A program made the translations under genes and the position numbers. The notes below the pieces were generated by a model. That model was not told the DNA's origin and did no database searches. It saw nothing but the letters and a program-made list of their open reading frames with translations. DNA of 64,000 bases from an uncultured beta proteobacterium. GTDB taxonomy: Bacteria > Pseudomonadota > Gammaproteobacteria > Burkholderiales > Burkholderiaceae_C. Numbering within the stretch: the stretch's first letter is position 1; each line of letters starts with the position of its first letter. The stretch covers positions 124,001-188,000 of the forward strand of contig CAILAY010000009.1 of the NCBI GenBank assembly GCA_903832285.1, read 5' to 3'. This document shows, in pieces, positions 29,874-37,569 of this stretch.

Positions 29874-30830
29874 TCAGTTCAGCATCATGCTCAGGCGGCG
29901 GCGGTAGCGCGACACCAGTTCCGCCTGCGGGTCTTCCTTCGCCGCGGACTTGCCGGCGATCTCGATGCCGCCTGTGGTCTTGTTGCCAGCGTCGGCACTC
30001 GTTTTAGGCTTCGGCGGCGTGAGCAACTCCAGGATTGCGACCATGGTTTTGCGCGCGGCTTCGTCGTTCCACTTCTTGTCGCGCATGATGATTTCCAGCA
30101 ATTCGTCCATGGCGGCGGTCCACTCGCCTTGCGCCATGAGAACGCGGCTCTTGGCATAGCGCAGTTCGAAGTCGCGCTTGTTTTCGCCGATCCTCGTGTC
30201 AAACTGTTCCACGGACCACGCCGAGCGGGCGTCGCTGGCGGCAAATTTCAAGGCCTCAAGCCATTGCGCCAGCGCTGAAAATCGCAGTCCCAGAGGAATT
30301 TCGCTCAACTTTGGCGCAAGCGCGCCTTGCGCCTCCTCGAAAAGGTGGGAGCCAATGAGCAAGCGCACATAGTCGTAGCGCGCATCATCATTGCCCGGAT
30401 TCATTGCCAGCGCTTCAGCCAGCTTGTCGAGTGCCGCAGCGGTGTCGCCTTCGGCCAGGAGCTCCTGTGCTTCCTCAGCCTCGGTGGCGGCAGCCAATTC
30501 TTCCTGCGACGGCAGATGCTTGTCCAAGAACTCCCGCAGCTTGCCTTCGGGCAGCGCACCCGCGAAGCCGTCCACGGGCTTGCCGCCGATCATCAGAATG
30601 CAGGTGGGAATACTGCGGATGCCGAAGGCTGAGCTGAGCTGCTGCTCCTGGTCGGAGTCGATCTTCACCAGCTTGAAGGCGCCGGCGTAGTCTTGCTCCA
30701 GCTTCTCAAGCAGCGGGCCGATGACTTTGCAGGGACCGCACCAAGGCGCCCAGAAGTCGATCAGGACAGGCGTGGAGAAGGAAGCGTCGATGACGTCGGT
30801 CTGAAAATTTTGTTCGGTAATGTCAATCAT
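29874..30830 (-). CDS. cnoX: Thioredoxin-domain co-chaperone, CnoX/YbbN-like
   Basis: 318 aa. N-terminal thioredoxin fold (1-110) with active-site WAPWCGPCK (Cys31, Cys34) and cis-Pro in SIPTC, followed by TPR-like helical repeats (about 120-290). This is the CnoX/YbbN architecture: a holdase that protects proteins from oxidative damage and passes them to DnaK and GroEL. E. coli CnoX lacks the first cysteine of the CXXC motif; here both are present, so the protein may be redox-active. It is divergent from purE across 36 nt. Confidence 0.9.
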   Translation of the reverse strand: MIDITEQNFQTDVIDASFSTPVLIDFWAPWCGPCKVIGPLLEKLEQDYAGAFKLVKIDSDQEQQLSSAFGIRSIPTCILMIGGKPVDGFAGALPEGKLREFLDKHLPSQEELAAATEAEEAQELLAEGDTAAALDKLAEALAMNPGNDDARYDYVRLLIGSHLFEEAQGALAPKLSEIPLGLRFSALAQWLEALKFAASDARSAWSVEQFDTRIGENKRDFELRYAKSRVLMAQGEWTAAMDELLEIIMRDKKWNDEAARKTMVAILELLTPPKPKTSADAGNKTTGGIEIAGKSAAKEDPQAELVSRYRRRLSMMLN

Positions 30831-30866
30831 TCGGGATAGCTCAGGGGTAAAACGTAAAATTCAACA

Positions 30867-31367
30867 ATGACTCAAATTCTAGTTGGCGTGGTGATGGGCT
30901 CCAGTTCTGACTGGGAAACGATGCAACACGCGGTGCAGATACTGCAACAGTTCGGCATTGCCCACGAAGCGCGTGTGGTGTCTGCGCATCGCATGCCGGA
31001 CGACATGTTCGCCTACGCCGAGAACGCCGTGCCGCGCGGCCTGAAAGCCATCATCGCCGGTGCGGGTGGTGCGGCCCACCTGCCCGGCATGCTGGCGGCC
31101 AAGACCCTGGTGCCGGTGCTGGGCGTGCCGGTGGCTGGCAAGCATCTGCAAGGCGTGGATTCGCTGCACAGCATGGTGCAGATGCCCAAGGGCGTGCCCG
31201 TGGCAACCTTTGCCATCGGCGCTGCGGGGGCCGCAAATGCGGCGCTATTTGCAGTGGCCTTGCTGGCCAATGAAGACCCCGCGCTGCGCGCGCAACTGCA
31301 GCGTTGGCGAGAGGCGCAAACGGAGATCGCGCGTACCATGACGCTACCGCCAGCAGTCGGGTCATGA
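30867..31367 (+). CDS. purE: N5-carboxyaminoimidazole ribonucleotide mutase
   Basis: Converts N5-CAIR to CAIR in purine synthesis. 166 aa, class I PurE, with [19 protein letters not shown] and [13 protein letters not shown]. It overlaps purK by 4 nt. No Shine-Dalgarno precedes the ATG (CAAAATTCAACA-like leader), and a TAAAAT box ends only 6 nt before it, so the transcript may be leaderless. Confidence 0.97.
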   Translation: MTQILVGVVMGSSSDWETMQHAVQILQQFGIAHEARVVSAHRMPDDMFAYAENAVPRGLKAIIAGAGGAAHLPGMLAAKTLVPVLGVPVAGKHLQGVDSLHSMVQMPKGVPVATFAIGAAGAANAALFAVALLANEDPALRAQLQRWREAQTEIARTMTLPPAVGS

Positions 31368-32566
31368 AGGCGATTCTTCCTGGCACTTCTGCCAGTGGGC
31401 AGCAGACCACGCTGGGTGTGATGGGCGGCGGTCAGTTGGGTCGCATGTTTGTGCACGCCGCGCAAGCGATGGGCTACTTCACGGCGGTGCTCGATCCAGA
31501 CCCCGCCAGCCCGGCCGGCCTGGTAAGCCACTTCCACATTCAGACCGGCTACATGGATGAGCAGGGGTTGGCGCAGATGATGCAGCGCTGCGCTGCCATC
31601 ACAACCGAATTCGAGAATGTTCCTGCGCCGGCGCTTCGCACGCTTGGCGTGCAGCGGTTGGTGGCGCCACGCGCCGACGCGGTCGCCGTTGCGCAGGATC
31701 GCGCTCTGGAGAAAGCGCATTTCGTGCGCTGTGGTGTGCCCTGCGCGCCTTACGCGGTGATCGCTTCGGCCGAGCAGTTGCGCGCCGTGCGTGATGCACT
31801 CTTGCCCGGAATCCTGAAGACGGCGCGTCTGGGCTACGACGGCAAGGGCCAGATCCGCGTCAACAGCCGCGCTGAATTGACCAGCGCCTGGGCCCAGCTC
31901 AAAAGCGTGCCCTGCGTGCTGGAGCAGATGTTGCCGCTGGCGAACGAATGTTCCGTCATCGTGGCGCGCGGCGCCGACGGCACCGTGGTCAACTTTCCAC
32001 CGCAGCTCAACCTGCATCGTGACGGCATCCTCGCCGTGACCCAGGTATTCGAGGGAAATCTTCCCGCAACGCTGACGCAAAAGGCGGTGGATGCGGCGGT
32101 TGCCATCGCTACCGGCCTGGACTACATCGGTGTGCTGTGCGTGGAGTTCTTCATCCTTCAAGCTGGCAGCAGCGCGGCCCGGGAATTGGGAGCGTTGGTG
32201 GTGAACGAGATCGCGCCCCGCCCGCATAACAGCGGGCACTACACGCTCGATGCCTGCGACCAATCGCAGTTTGATTTGCAGGTGCGAACGCTTGCCAATC
32301 TGCCGCTGGTGCAGCCGCGCCAGCACAGTCCGGCCATCATGCTCAATCTGCTGGGTGACCTGTGGTTGCGCAGCAGCGATACGGCGCTCACACCGCCCTG
32401 GAGCGAAGTGCTGGCCCTGCCCGGAACCACGCTGCAGTTGTATGGCAAGCTAGAGGCGCGCCCGGGCCGAAAAATGGGACATCTGAACATCACCGGGGCG
32501 CAGCTGGCCCAAGTCCGTGGCACGGCGCTGCGTGCCGCAGACCTGCTGGGCATCGCCCCGTTCTGA
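31364..32566 (+). CDS. purK: N5-carboxyaminoimidazole ribonucleotide synthase
   Basis: ATP-grasp enzyme making N5-CAIR from AIR, ATP and bicarbonate, supplying PurE. 400 aa. N-terminal [24 protein letters not shown]-grasp core with LGYDGKGQ, and the family segment [14 protein letters not shown]. The ATG overlaps the purE stop (ATGA), so translation is coupled; the track ORF begins too early. Confidence 0.97.
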   Translation: MKAILPGTSASGQQTTLGVMGGGQLGRMFVHAAQAMGYFTAVLDPDPASPAGLVSHFHIQTGYMDEQGLAQMMQRCAAITTEFENVPAPALRTLGVQRLVAPRADAVAVAQDRALEKAHFVRCGVPCAPYAVIASAEQLRAVRDALLPGILKTARLGYDGKGQIRVNSRAELTSAWAQLKSVPCVLEQMLPLANECSVIVARGADGTVVNFPPQLNLHRDGILAVTQVFEGNLPATLTQKAVDAAVAIATGLDYIGVLCVEFFILQAGSSAARELGALVVNEIAPRPHNSGHYTLDACDQSQFDLQVRTLANLPLVQPRQHSPAIMLNLLGDLWLRSSDTALTPPWSEVLALPGTTLQLYGKLEARPGRKMGHLNITGAQLAQVRGTALRAADLLGIAPF

Positions 32567-32587
32567 GCTGTTGCTGCGCGTTTGTTC

Positions 32588-33604
32588 ATGATTCTTCCCG
32601 GCGATCGCTCCGAGTCCGTTGCCGCCGCCGTGCGCGCGCTGGCTTCGGGCGAACTGGTTGGCATGCCGACGGAAACCGTTTACGGGCTGGCGGCCGACGC
32701 CAGCAACGACGTGGCCGTGGCCAGGATATTCGCCGCCAAGGGGCGCCCGAGCGAGCATCCGCTGATCGTGCATGTGGCGAATGCCAGCGCGGTGACGCAG
32801 TTTGCCTGGCATATACCGGCGTTTGCTCAAGCCTTGATGAACTCCTTTTGGCCCGGACCGCTGACGCTGATTCTGCATCGCTTGCCCCAAGTGGCGGCCG
32901 CCTGCGCTGGGGGACAGGACTCGATCGGGTTGCGCTGCCCATCGCACCCGGTCGCGGCGGCTTTGCTGAACGCTTGCGCCTGCGCGGGTATCAGCGGTCT
33001 GGCCGCCCCCAGCGCAAACCAGTTCGGGCGTGTGAGCCCCACCACAGCAGCGCACGTTCAGTCCGAACTGGGCGAGAAGCTGCTGATTCTGGACGGCGGC
33101 GCCTGCAGCGTCGGGATCGAGTCGACCATCATCGACTGCACACGCGGTGTGCCGGTGTTGCTGCGCCCCGGCGTGCTGACGCGGGCGCAGTTGGAGGCGG
33201 TTTGCAATGGCCCGGTACTGGGGCGCGACGCGCTACCCGTTCAGGGAACGGTGAGCCCACGCGCCTCCGGAACCCTGGAGTCGCATTACGCGCCCAGGGC
33301 CAAGTTGCGGCTGATGGATGCGAAGGCCCTGCAAACGGCAGCATCCCTGCTCGCAGCGGAACTGTGCGATGCCCACGTTGGTCCGGCGACGGTCGCACTG
33401 TACAGTCGCGTGCCGCTGGCGGACACTGGACGCGCGCTGCTGCAGCGGCGGATGCCGGACGATGCCGAGGCGGCAGCCCGGGAGTTGTTCTCGGTATTGC
33501 GCGATTTCGATGCCCATGGGGTGAAGCTGATCTGGGTGGAGTCGCCCCCGGATTCCCCCGACTGGGATGGCGTGCGGGACCGGCTTCAGCGGGCGGCATC
33601 TTGA
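32588..33604 (+). CDS. tsaC: L-threonylcarbamoyladenylate synthase, Sua5 type
   Basis: Makes threonylcarbamoyl-AMP for the t6A37 modification of ANN-decoding tRNAs. 338 aa, so it carries the YrdC-like catalytic domain (KGRPSEHPLIVHV, SANQFGRVSPTTAAHV) plus the C-terminal Sua5 domain, unlike short YrdC/TsaC. The linker with GTVSPRASGTLESHYAPRA joins them. It follows purK by about 20 nt. tsaB, another gene of the same pathway, is at 39 kb. Confidence 0.95.
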   Translation: MILPGDRSESVAAAVRALASGELVGMPTETVYGLAADASNDVAVARIFAAKGRPSEHPLIVHVANASAVTQFAWHIPAFAQALMNSFWPGPLTLILHRLPQVAAACAGGQDSIGLRCPSHPVAAALLNACACAGISGLAAPSANQFGRVSPTTAAHVQSELGEKLLILDGGACSVGIESTIIDCTRGVPVLLRPGVLTRAQLEAVCNGPVLGRDALPVQGTVSPRASGTLESHYAPRAKLRLMDAKALQTAASLLAAELCDAHVGPATVALYSRVPLADTGRALLQRRMPDDAEAAARELFSVLRDFDAHGVKLIWVESPPDSPDWDGVRDRLQRAAS

Positions 33605-33606
33605 GA

Positions 33607-33739
33607 GCTTGCGGGACGGATCAAGAGCTACGCGAAGCGAGCTTTGCTCGGTCCTCAAGTGATCGTCAGATGTTGGATGTTGCTTGCGGGACGGGTCAGG
33701 AGTTACGCAAGGCGAACTTTGCTCGGTCCTCAACTGACC
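33607..33739 (+). repeat. Two tandem copies of a structured ~58-nt element
   Basis: Two direct copies (33607-33667 and 33682-33739, period 75 nt; 46 of 52 core positions identical) lie between tsaC and the next gene. Both fold with an outer stem GATCA/TGATC in copy 1 and GGTCA/TGACC in copy 2, and an inner hairpin GCGAAG-CGAG-CTTTGC or GCAAGG-CGAA-CTTTGC. One outer-stem difference changes both partners (A-T to G-C); the inner differences swap Watson-Crick and G-U pairs. This supports a conserved hairpin. Confidence 0.75.
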
Positions 33740-33794
33740 AAGAAGGGCTTCACAGGCCCTCGTTAAACTACTCGCCTAGAACTTGGAGATTTGA

Positions 33795-34757
33795 ATGATT
33801 TCAACTTGGTCACGTCGTGCTGCCATGCTAGCTGCCGGCGCAACTTTGTCATTGTTGGTCGGCTGCGGTGCCAGCACCACTGTTTCGGGCTTGAAGCCCT
33901 CGCGCATCATCTCGTTTGGTGATGCCTTCAGCGACGTCGGCCAGCACGGTGGAATGAAGTACACCGTGAATGACAACAGCGTTAACAACTGGGTCAACAC
34001 CGTGGCCAACGGTTTTGGCCTGAGCATTACACCCTCATCCGTCGGTGGTACCGGCTATGCGCAGGGTTTGGCCCGTGTCAACACGTCGACCAATGCGGCT
34101 GGCATCTCGGGTACCCCGAGCGTGAGTCAGCAGATCGACGCATTTCTCGCCGTCGACAACTTTGGCCCGAGCGACGTGGTGCTCATCAACGGCGGCGTCA
34201 GCGACATCGTGGCTGAGATGAATGCCGTGAACGCAGGCGTTCAAACCACGGCCCAGATGCAGACGAATGTGCAACAGGCCGGGCGCGACCTGGCGGCGCT
34301 GGTGGTGCGTTTGGTAGGCAGCGGTGCCAACTACGTGGTGGTGCTCGGCACCTACAACCTGGGACAGACACCCTGGGCGACGGCGACCGGGAAAAATGCG
34401 CTGCTGACAAGCACCAGCACGCTGTTCAACGACGCCATGCTGGTTCCCATCGTGTCCATGGGAAAGAATGTCCTGTATGTGGATGCGGCGTATTACCTCA
34501 ATCTGGTTTCCAACCCGCTCTCGGCACCCGCGTACGGACTGTCGAATGCCACTACGCCGGTGTGCACCTCGGTCGACTATGGAACCGGCATCGGGCTCGG
34601 GACGGGCCAGGTGAGCTCGCTGCTGTGCACCCTCAACACCATCGTGAATGGCGCCAACATCGCCAGCTATGCTTTCGCAGATGAGCTGTATTTCACGCCC
34701 GCGGTACAGCGCCTGTTTGGCAATTATGCGTATTCCCGATTGAGAACTCGGTGGTGA
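33795..34757 (+). CDS. SGNH/GDSL-fold lipoprotein lacking catalytic residues
   Basis: 320 aa. N-terminal lipoprotein signal with lipobox LLVGC (Cys24), so probably membrane-anchored on the periplasmic side. The body resembles secreted GDSL hydrolases: block I SRIISFGDAFSDVG, block II GGTGYAQGLARV, block III LINGGVSD and a C-terminal ADELYFTP in place of block V. Compared with the family, the nucleophile Ser is Ala44, the block III Asn is Ser136, and the block V His position is Tyr. It is therefore likely non-catalytic, perhaps carbohydrate- or lipid-binding. TTGGAG precedes the ATG. Confidence 0.75.
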   Translation: MISTWSRRAAMLAAGATLSLLVGCGASTTVSGLKPSRIISFGDAFSDVGQHGGMKYTVNDNSVNNWVNTVANGFGLSITPSSVGGTGYAQGLARVNTSTNAAGISGTPSVSQQIDAFLAVDNFGPSDVVLINGGVSDIVAEMNAVNAGVQTTAQMQTNVQQAGRDLAALVVRLVGSGANYVVVLGTYNLGQTPWATATGKNALLTSTSTLFNDAMLVPIVSMGKNVLYVDAAYYLNLVSNPLSAPAYGLSNATTPVCTSVDYGTGIGLGTGQVSSLLCTLNTIVNGANIASYAFADELYFTPAVQRLFGNYAYSRLRTRW

Positions 34758-34771
34758 TGATGGCTGGCGGC

Positions 34772-34819
34772 GACTGTCCATAAAAAAACGACCCGAGGGT
34801 CGTTTTTTTATGGACAGTC
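34772..34819. terminator. Bidirectional terminator between the SGNH gene and ompW
   Basis: A 48-nt perfect palindrome: 23-nt arms around a 2-nt centre, containing ACGACCC-GA-GGGTCGT flanked by A7 on the left and T7 on the right. It sits between convergent genes and provides a U-rich tail in both directions. Confidence 0.95.
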
Positions 34820-34824
34820 AGTGG

Positions 34825-35526
34825 CTAGAAGCTGTACCCCGCGGTCAGGGTGAACACGGTTGGACTGAACTTGATATCAGCTTTGCGTTCGATGCCCAGG
34901 GTGTTGCTGGTGAGTTTGGTCTTGACTTGTGCGGTCGCCAGTGACCCTGTCACCGACCAGGCACCGCTCATTTTGGCTGTGACGCCGAGTTGTGCTGCCA
35001 GGCCAGTCGAGTCGGTCAACTTGAGCGTCGTCGGTCCGCCGTTGAGGGCGTTGTTGGCTGCTGTCGAGTCGGCCTTGTCGAACTTGGTGTAGTTCACACC
35101 CAGACCAACAAAGGGACGAAACTGGCTGCGGCTGTCGCCAAACTTGTAGTTGACAAACAGCGTCGGTGCCACCTGGCGGACCTTGGCGCCAACCGCACCA
35201 TTCAAAGCGGCCGCGCTACCCGGTACCGCGGACGGGTTGAGCACCACTATCGATACGTCGTGCGTGGGCGGAATACCCAACGCCAATTCAACTTCGACGT
35301 TGGGAGCGACTTCCTGACCCAGGCTGAAGAACACGGTGGTCTGATTCTTGACCTTCAGGCTCAACGCGTTCGCCGGTGTGTACGGCCCTGATATCGCGGA
35401 TGCCGATGAATTGGGCTCGATGTAGGTAACGCCAAGATTGACGGTTGTCGATTCGGCCAGAGCACTGCTGCATGCGCTCATTGCCAATGCGGTCGCGACG
35501 GCTGCCGAAATAATTGAGTGTTTCAT
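34825..35526 (-). CDS. ompW: OmpW-family outer-membrane protein
   Basis: 233 aa. Signal peptide ending near ALAES, then a small beta-barrel pattern with OmpW hallmarks: VNLGVTYIEPNS after the signal, VEVELALGIPPTHD, APTLFVNYKFGD, RPFVGLGVNYTKF and a C-terminal aromatic residue (LTAGYSF) for BAM recognition. OmpW forms a narrow hydrophobic channel for small apolar compounds. It starts 18 nt after the lipase-like gene on the same strand, so the two are probably one unit. Confidence 0.92.
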   Translation of the reverse strand: MKHSIISAAVATALAMSACSSALAESTTVNLGVTYIEPNSSASAISGPYTPANALSLKVKNQTTVFFSLGQEVAPNVEVELALGIPPTHDVSIVVLNPSAVPGSAAALNGAVGAKVRQVAPTLFVNYKFGDSRSQFRPFVGLGVNYTKFDKADSTAANNALNGGPTTLKLTDSTGLAAQLGVTAKMSGAWSVTGSLATAQVKTKLTSNTLGIERKADIKFSPTVFTLTAGYSF

Positions 35527-35544
35527 TGTATTTGCTCCGTCGAA

Positions 35545-37131
35545 TTAGAACTGCGAGAAGAAGCCACGCGCGGCGGCGGTGCAGAAGGGAGGCACCAGGC
35601 CACCGTGGTAGGCGACGGTCACGGCCATGGCTGCTGCTGCAGCTCCGGCGGCACCACCACCCGCTGCGGTTGCCGCTGCGGTTGCGGTCGCCGTCTCAAG
35701 TTGGGCAAACCCCGCCTTGGCAGCATAGAACGGATCGGTGGCCGGTCCGCTGGACGTGGCCAGCGAGTCAACGTCCAGCACCGTGACCAGACCTGCCGCC
35801 ACATAGGGCGCCCAAACGGCCTGCATCACCTGGGCATTGGCCTGCCAGAACACCGTTGGATCGCCATTGCCGCCACACAGCAGCATCGGCGCCTTCATCG
35901 GCGTTCCGGTAGTTGCCCAGCCCGTGCGTAAATCATTGATCTTGGCAGCCTGGCGGAACGGGCTTGCCGGTGCAGCCGCAGGCGCAAAACCCTGATCCGG
36001 ATTGGCCATGGCATCCATCAGATAAGCCAGTCGGGCGCTGTTCTTGATCAGGTTGCTGGTGCCAAAGCCCAGTGCAAACAAGGCATCCGTGGCACCCGTA
36101 CCGGTGGGCGGTGTGATGCTCGCGAACATGGGGTCCGGTGGCGTGCTGTTAAAGAGCGCCGTCAATGGCAATTTTCCGCTGCTGAACAAGGTGGTGTCGT
36201 CGAACGTCCCCGGCATCAGCGTTTCAATGCCGGTGGCATAGTTGCTTTCATAAATGTCGGACGGTGTGGTGTAAAGATTGTTGTAGGCTTTCTGATAGCT
36301 GGTGGTGATCAGTGGCAAAAACTCGGTGCTTCCCAAATCCACGTCGCCAGCGAAGATGGCGTCAGACATGACAGACATCGCGTAAGGGCCGGACATCGGC
36401 GCCGCCGCTGTCACAACAATACCTGCAGCTTCCATCGCGCGCTGTGTGGCCATGGCCACGTGCCCGCCCTGGGAATAACCCGATACGAACAGCTTGGCGC
36501 TGGCGGTCGTGGGAGACAGCAGCGTGGGCAGTGCTGCCTTGGCCGCTGCCAGCGCGTCAATCATTTCCTTGGACTGCTGGTCGGCGTTGAGGTAGGGGTG
36601 GTAGCCCAGTGTTGAGCTGTCATAACCCGCGTAGTTGGGAGCCACCACGATATAGCCTTGGGCCGCAAACATGGCGGCAACCAGCAGAGATTCAGAGTAG
36701 GCCGGGTTGGTGGGATCAACCCAATTCGCCATGTTAAAGCTCTTGGTGGGATTGGTTCCGTGGGCGTACACCAGGATCGGGCGCGCGCCGGTGCAGGCGG
36801 CGGCGCTACCCGTCGGCACCATCAGGGCGCCAGAGGCGGTCGTGGCCTCCCCGGCGCCACCGACGGTACCGTATTTGATGTACTGCACGTCAACACCGCA
36901 GGTGGGTGTACCCGCAACCTGCATCAGACCCACTCCGGAGGCACTTGCCCCCAATGCGGCAGTGAAGTCAGCGGCCGTCAGCGCCGTTATGCGGGGCGGC
37001 GGACTCTGCATCAACTGACCCCGAGTTGGGGCAGAAACTTGCGTCCCCAGAGGCCCACCACCTCCGCCGCCGCAGGCAGCGACCAATAGCGCCGCGCTGA
37101 TCGCGGCCACTGTGATTTTGAAATTTCTCAT
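35545..37131 (-). CDS. Secreted lipase-like alpha/beta hydrolase (lipoprotein)
   Basis: 528 aa. The ATG with AGGAG upstream gives a lipoprotein signal ending at AAC-G (Cys20) and a Gly run. The alpha/beta hydrolase core has an oxyanion-side VYAHGTNP and nucleophile Ser220 in VSGYSQGGHV, with a likely Asp in GGNGDPTVFW and His in AYHGGLVPPF. It is similar in layout to secretory lipases and depolymerases. Just before the final His motif lies an Ala/Thr/Gly-rich low-complexity stretch (ETATATAAATAAGGGAA), unusual inside a catalytic domain. Upstream is a perfect TetR-type palindrome. Co-transcribed with ompW, which suggests lipid or alkane-like substrate handling at the cell surface (inference). 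Confidence 0.8.
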   Translation of the reverse strand: MRNFKITVAAISAALLVAACGGGGGGPLGTQVSAPTRGQLMQSPPPRITALTAADFTAALGASASGVGLMQVAGTPTCGVDVQYIKYGTVGGAGEATTASGALMVPTGSAAACTGARPILVYAHGTNPTKSFNMANWVDPTNPAYSESLLVAAMFAAQGYIVVAPNYAGYDSSTLGYHPYLNADQQSKEMIDALAAAKAALPTLLSPTTASAKLFVSGYSQGGHVAMATQRAMEAAGIVVTAAAPMSGPYAMSVMSDAIFAGDVDLGSTEFLPLITTSYQKAYNNLYTTPSDIYESNYATGIETLMPGTFDDTTLFSSGKLPLTALFNSTPPDPMFASITPPTGTGATDALFALGFGTSNLIKNSARLAYLMDAMANPDQGFAPAAAPASPFRQAAKINDLRTGWATTGTPMKAPMLLCGGNGDPTVFWQANAQVMQAVWAPYVAAGLVTVLDVDSLATSSGPATDPFYAAKAGFAQLETATATAAATAAGGGAAGAAAAAMAVTVAYHGGLVPPFCTAAARGFFSQF

Positions 37132-37165
37132 CCGGTTTCTCCTGGTTGGTCTGAGTCGAAAACGC

Positions 37166-37189
37166 AAAATAGAACGAGCGTTCTATTTT
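37166..37189. promoter_or_regulatory. TetR-type operator palindrome upstream of the lipase gene
   Basis: AAAATAGAACG-AG-CGTTCTATTTT: 11-nt perfect arms with a 2-nt centre, 35 nt upstream of the lipase start. The GAACG-N2-CGTTC core is typical of operators bound by TetR-family repressors. No TetR gene is encoded in the window. Confidence 0.7.
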
Positions 37190-37291
37190 TCAGGGATCAT
37201 GATACCTTGAGCCAATTACCGGTGGTAAGGGGTAAACACTGACAGCAGGCCAGGGATCGGTAAAACCCATGTGAAGCGTGACCTCGCGACG

Positions 37292-37549
37292 CTAACGGTA
37301 GCGCAGTTTCATCGCCAGTATCAGCCCGGCCAGACTCAGGGTGATGGCGTTGGCCGCGACGATAGGCCAGGCACCAAGCAGCAGGCCGTAGACCAGCCAG
37401 AGCGCCACACCCAAAGTGAATGCGCTGTACATGCCCAGCGAGATGCCGCTGACATCCTTGGTCTTAAACGTGTGCAAGGCCTGCGGTGCAAAACTGGCGG
37501 TGGTAAGCGCGGCGGCAAGGTAGCCCACCAATTCAGGGGTAAGAATCAA
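37292..37549 (-). CDS. SemiSWEET-type sugar transporter (MtN3/saliva family)
   Basis: 85 aa from a TTG with GGAGG nine nt upstream, or 93 aa from the ATG at 37573 that overlaps the dacB stop (ATGA). Three transmembrane helices with the PQ-loop pattern ASFAPQALHTFKTKDVSGIS and LGMYSAFTLGVALWLVYG identify a SemiSWEET, which dimerises to form a small sugar uniporter in the inner membrane. The sugar is unknown. Either start places it as the downstream partner of dacB. Confidence 0.85.
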   Translation of the reverse strand: MILTPELVGYLAAALTTASFAPQALHTFKTKDVSGISLGMYSAFTLGVALWLVYGLLLGAWPIVAANAITLSLAGLILAMKLRYR

Positions 37550-37569
37550 TTCGAAAGTCCTCCATGAAA

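Noticed and set aside
30835-30866. tRNA-like 5' sequence GGGATAGCTCAGGGGTAA before purE
   Set aside because: It resembles the acceptor and D-arm of a tRNA, but no anticodon arm, T-arm or 3' acceptor strand follows; purE begins at once.
33233-33733. 166-codon minus-strand ORF with repeated DPSRK peptide
   Set aside because: Most of it is antisense to tsaC. The repeated peptide comes from the duplicated hairpin element, which is better explained as a structured nucleic-acid repeat.
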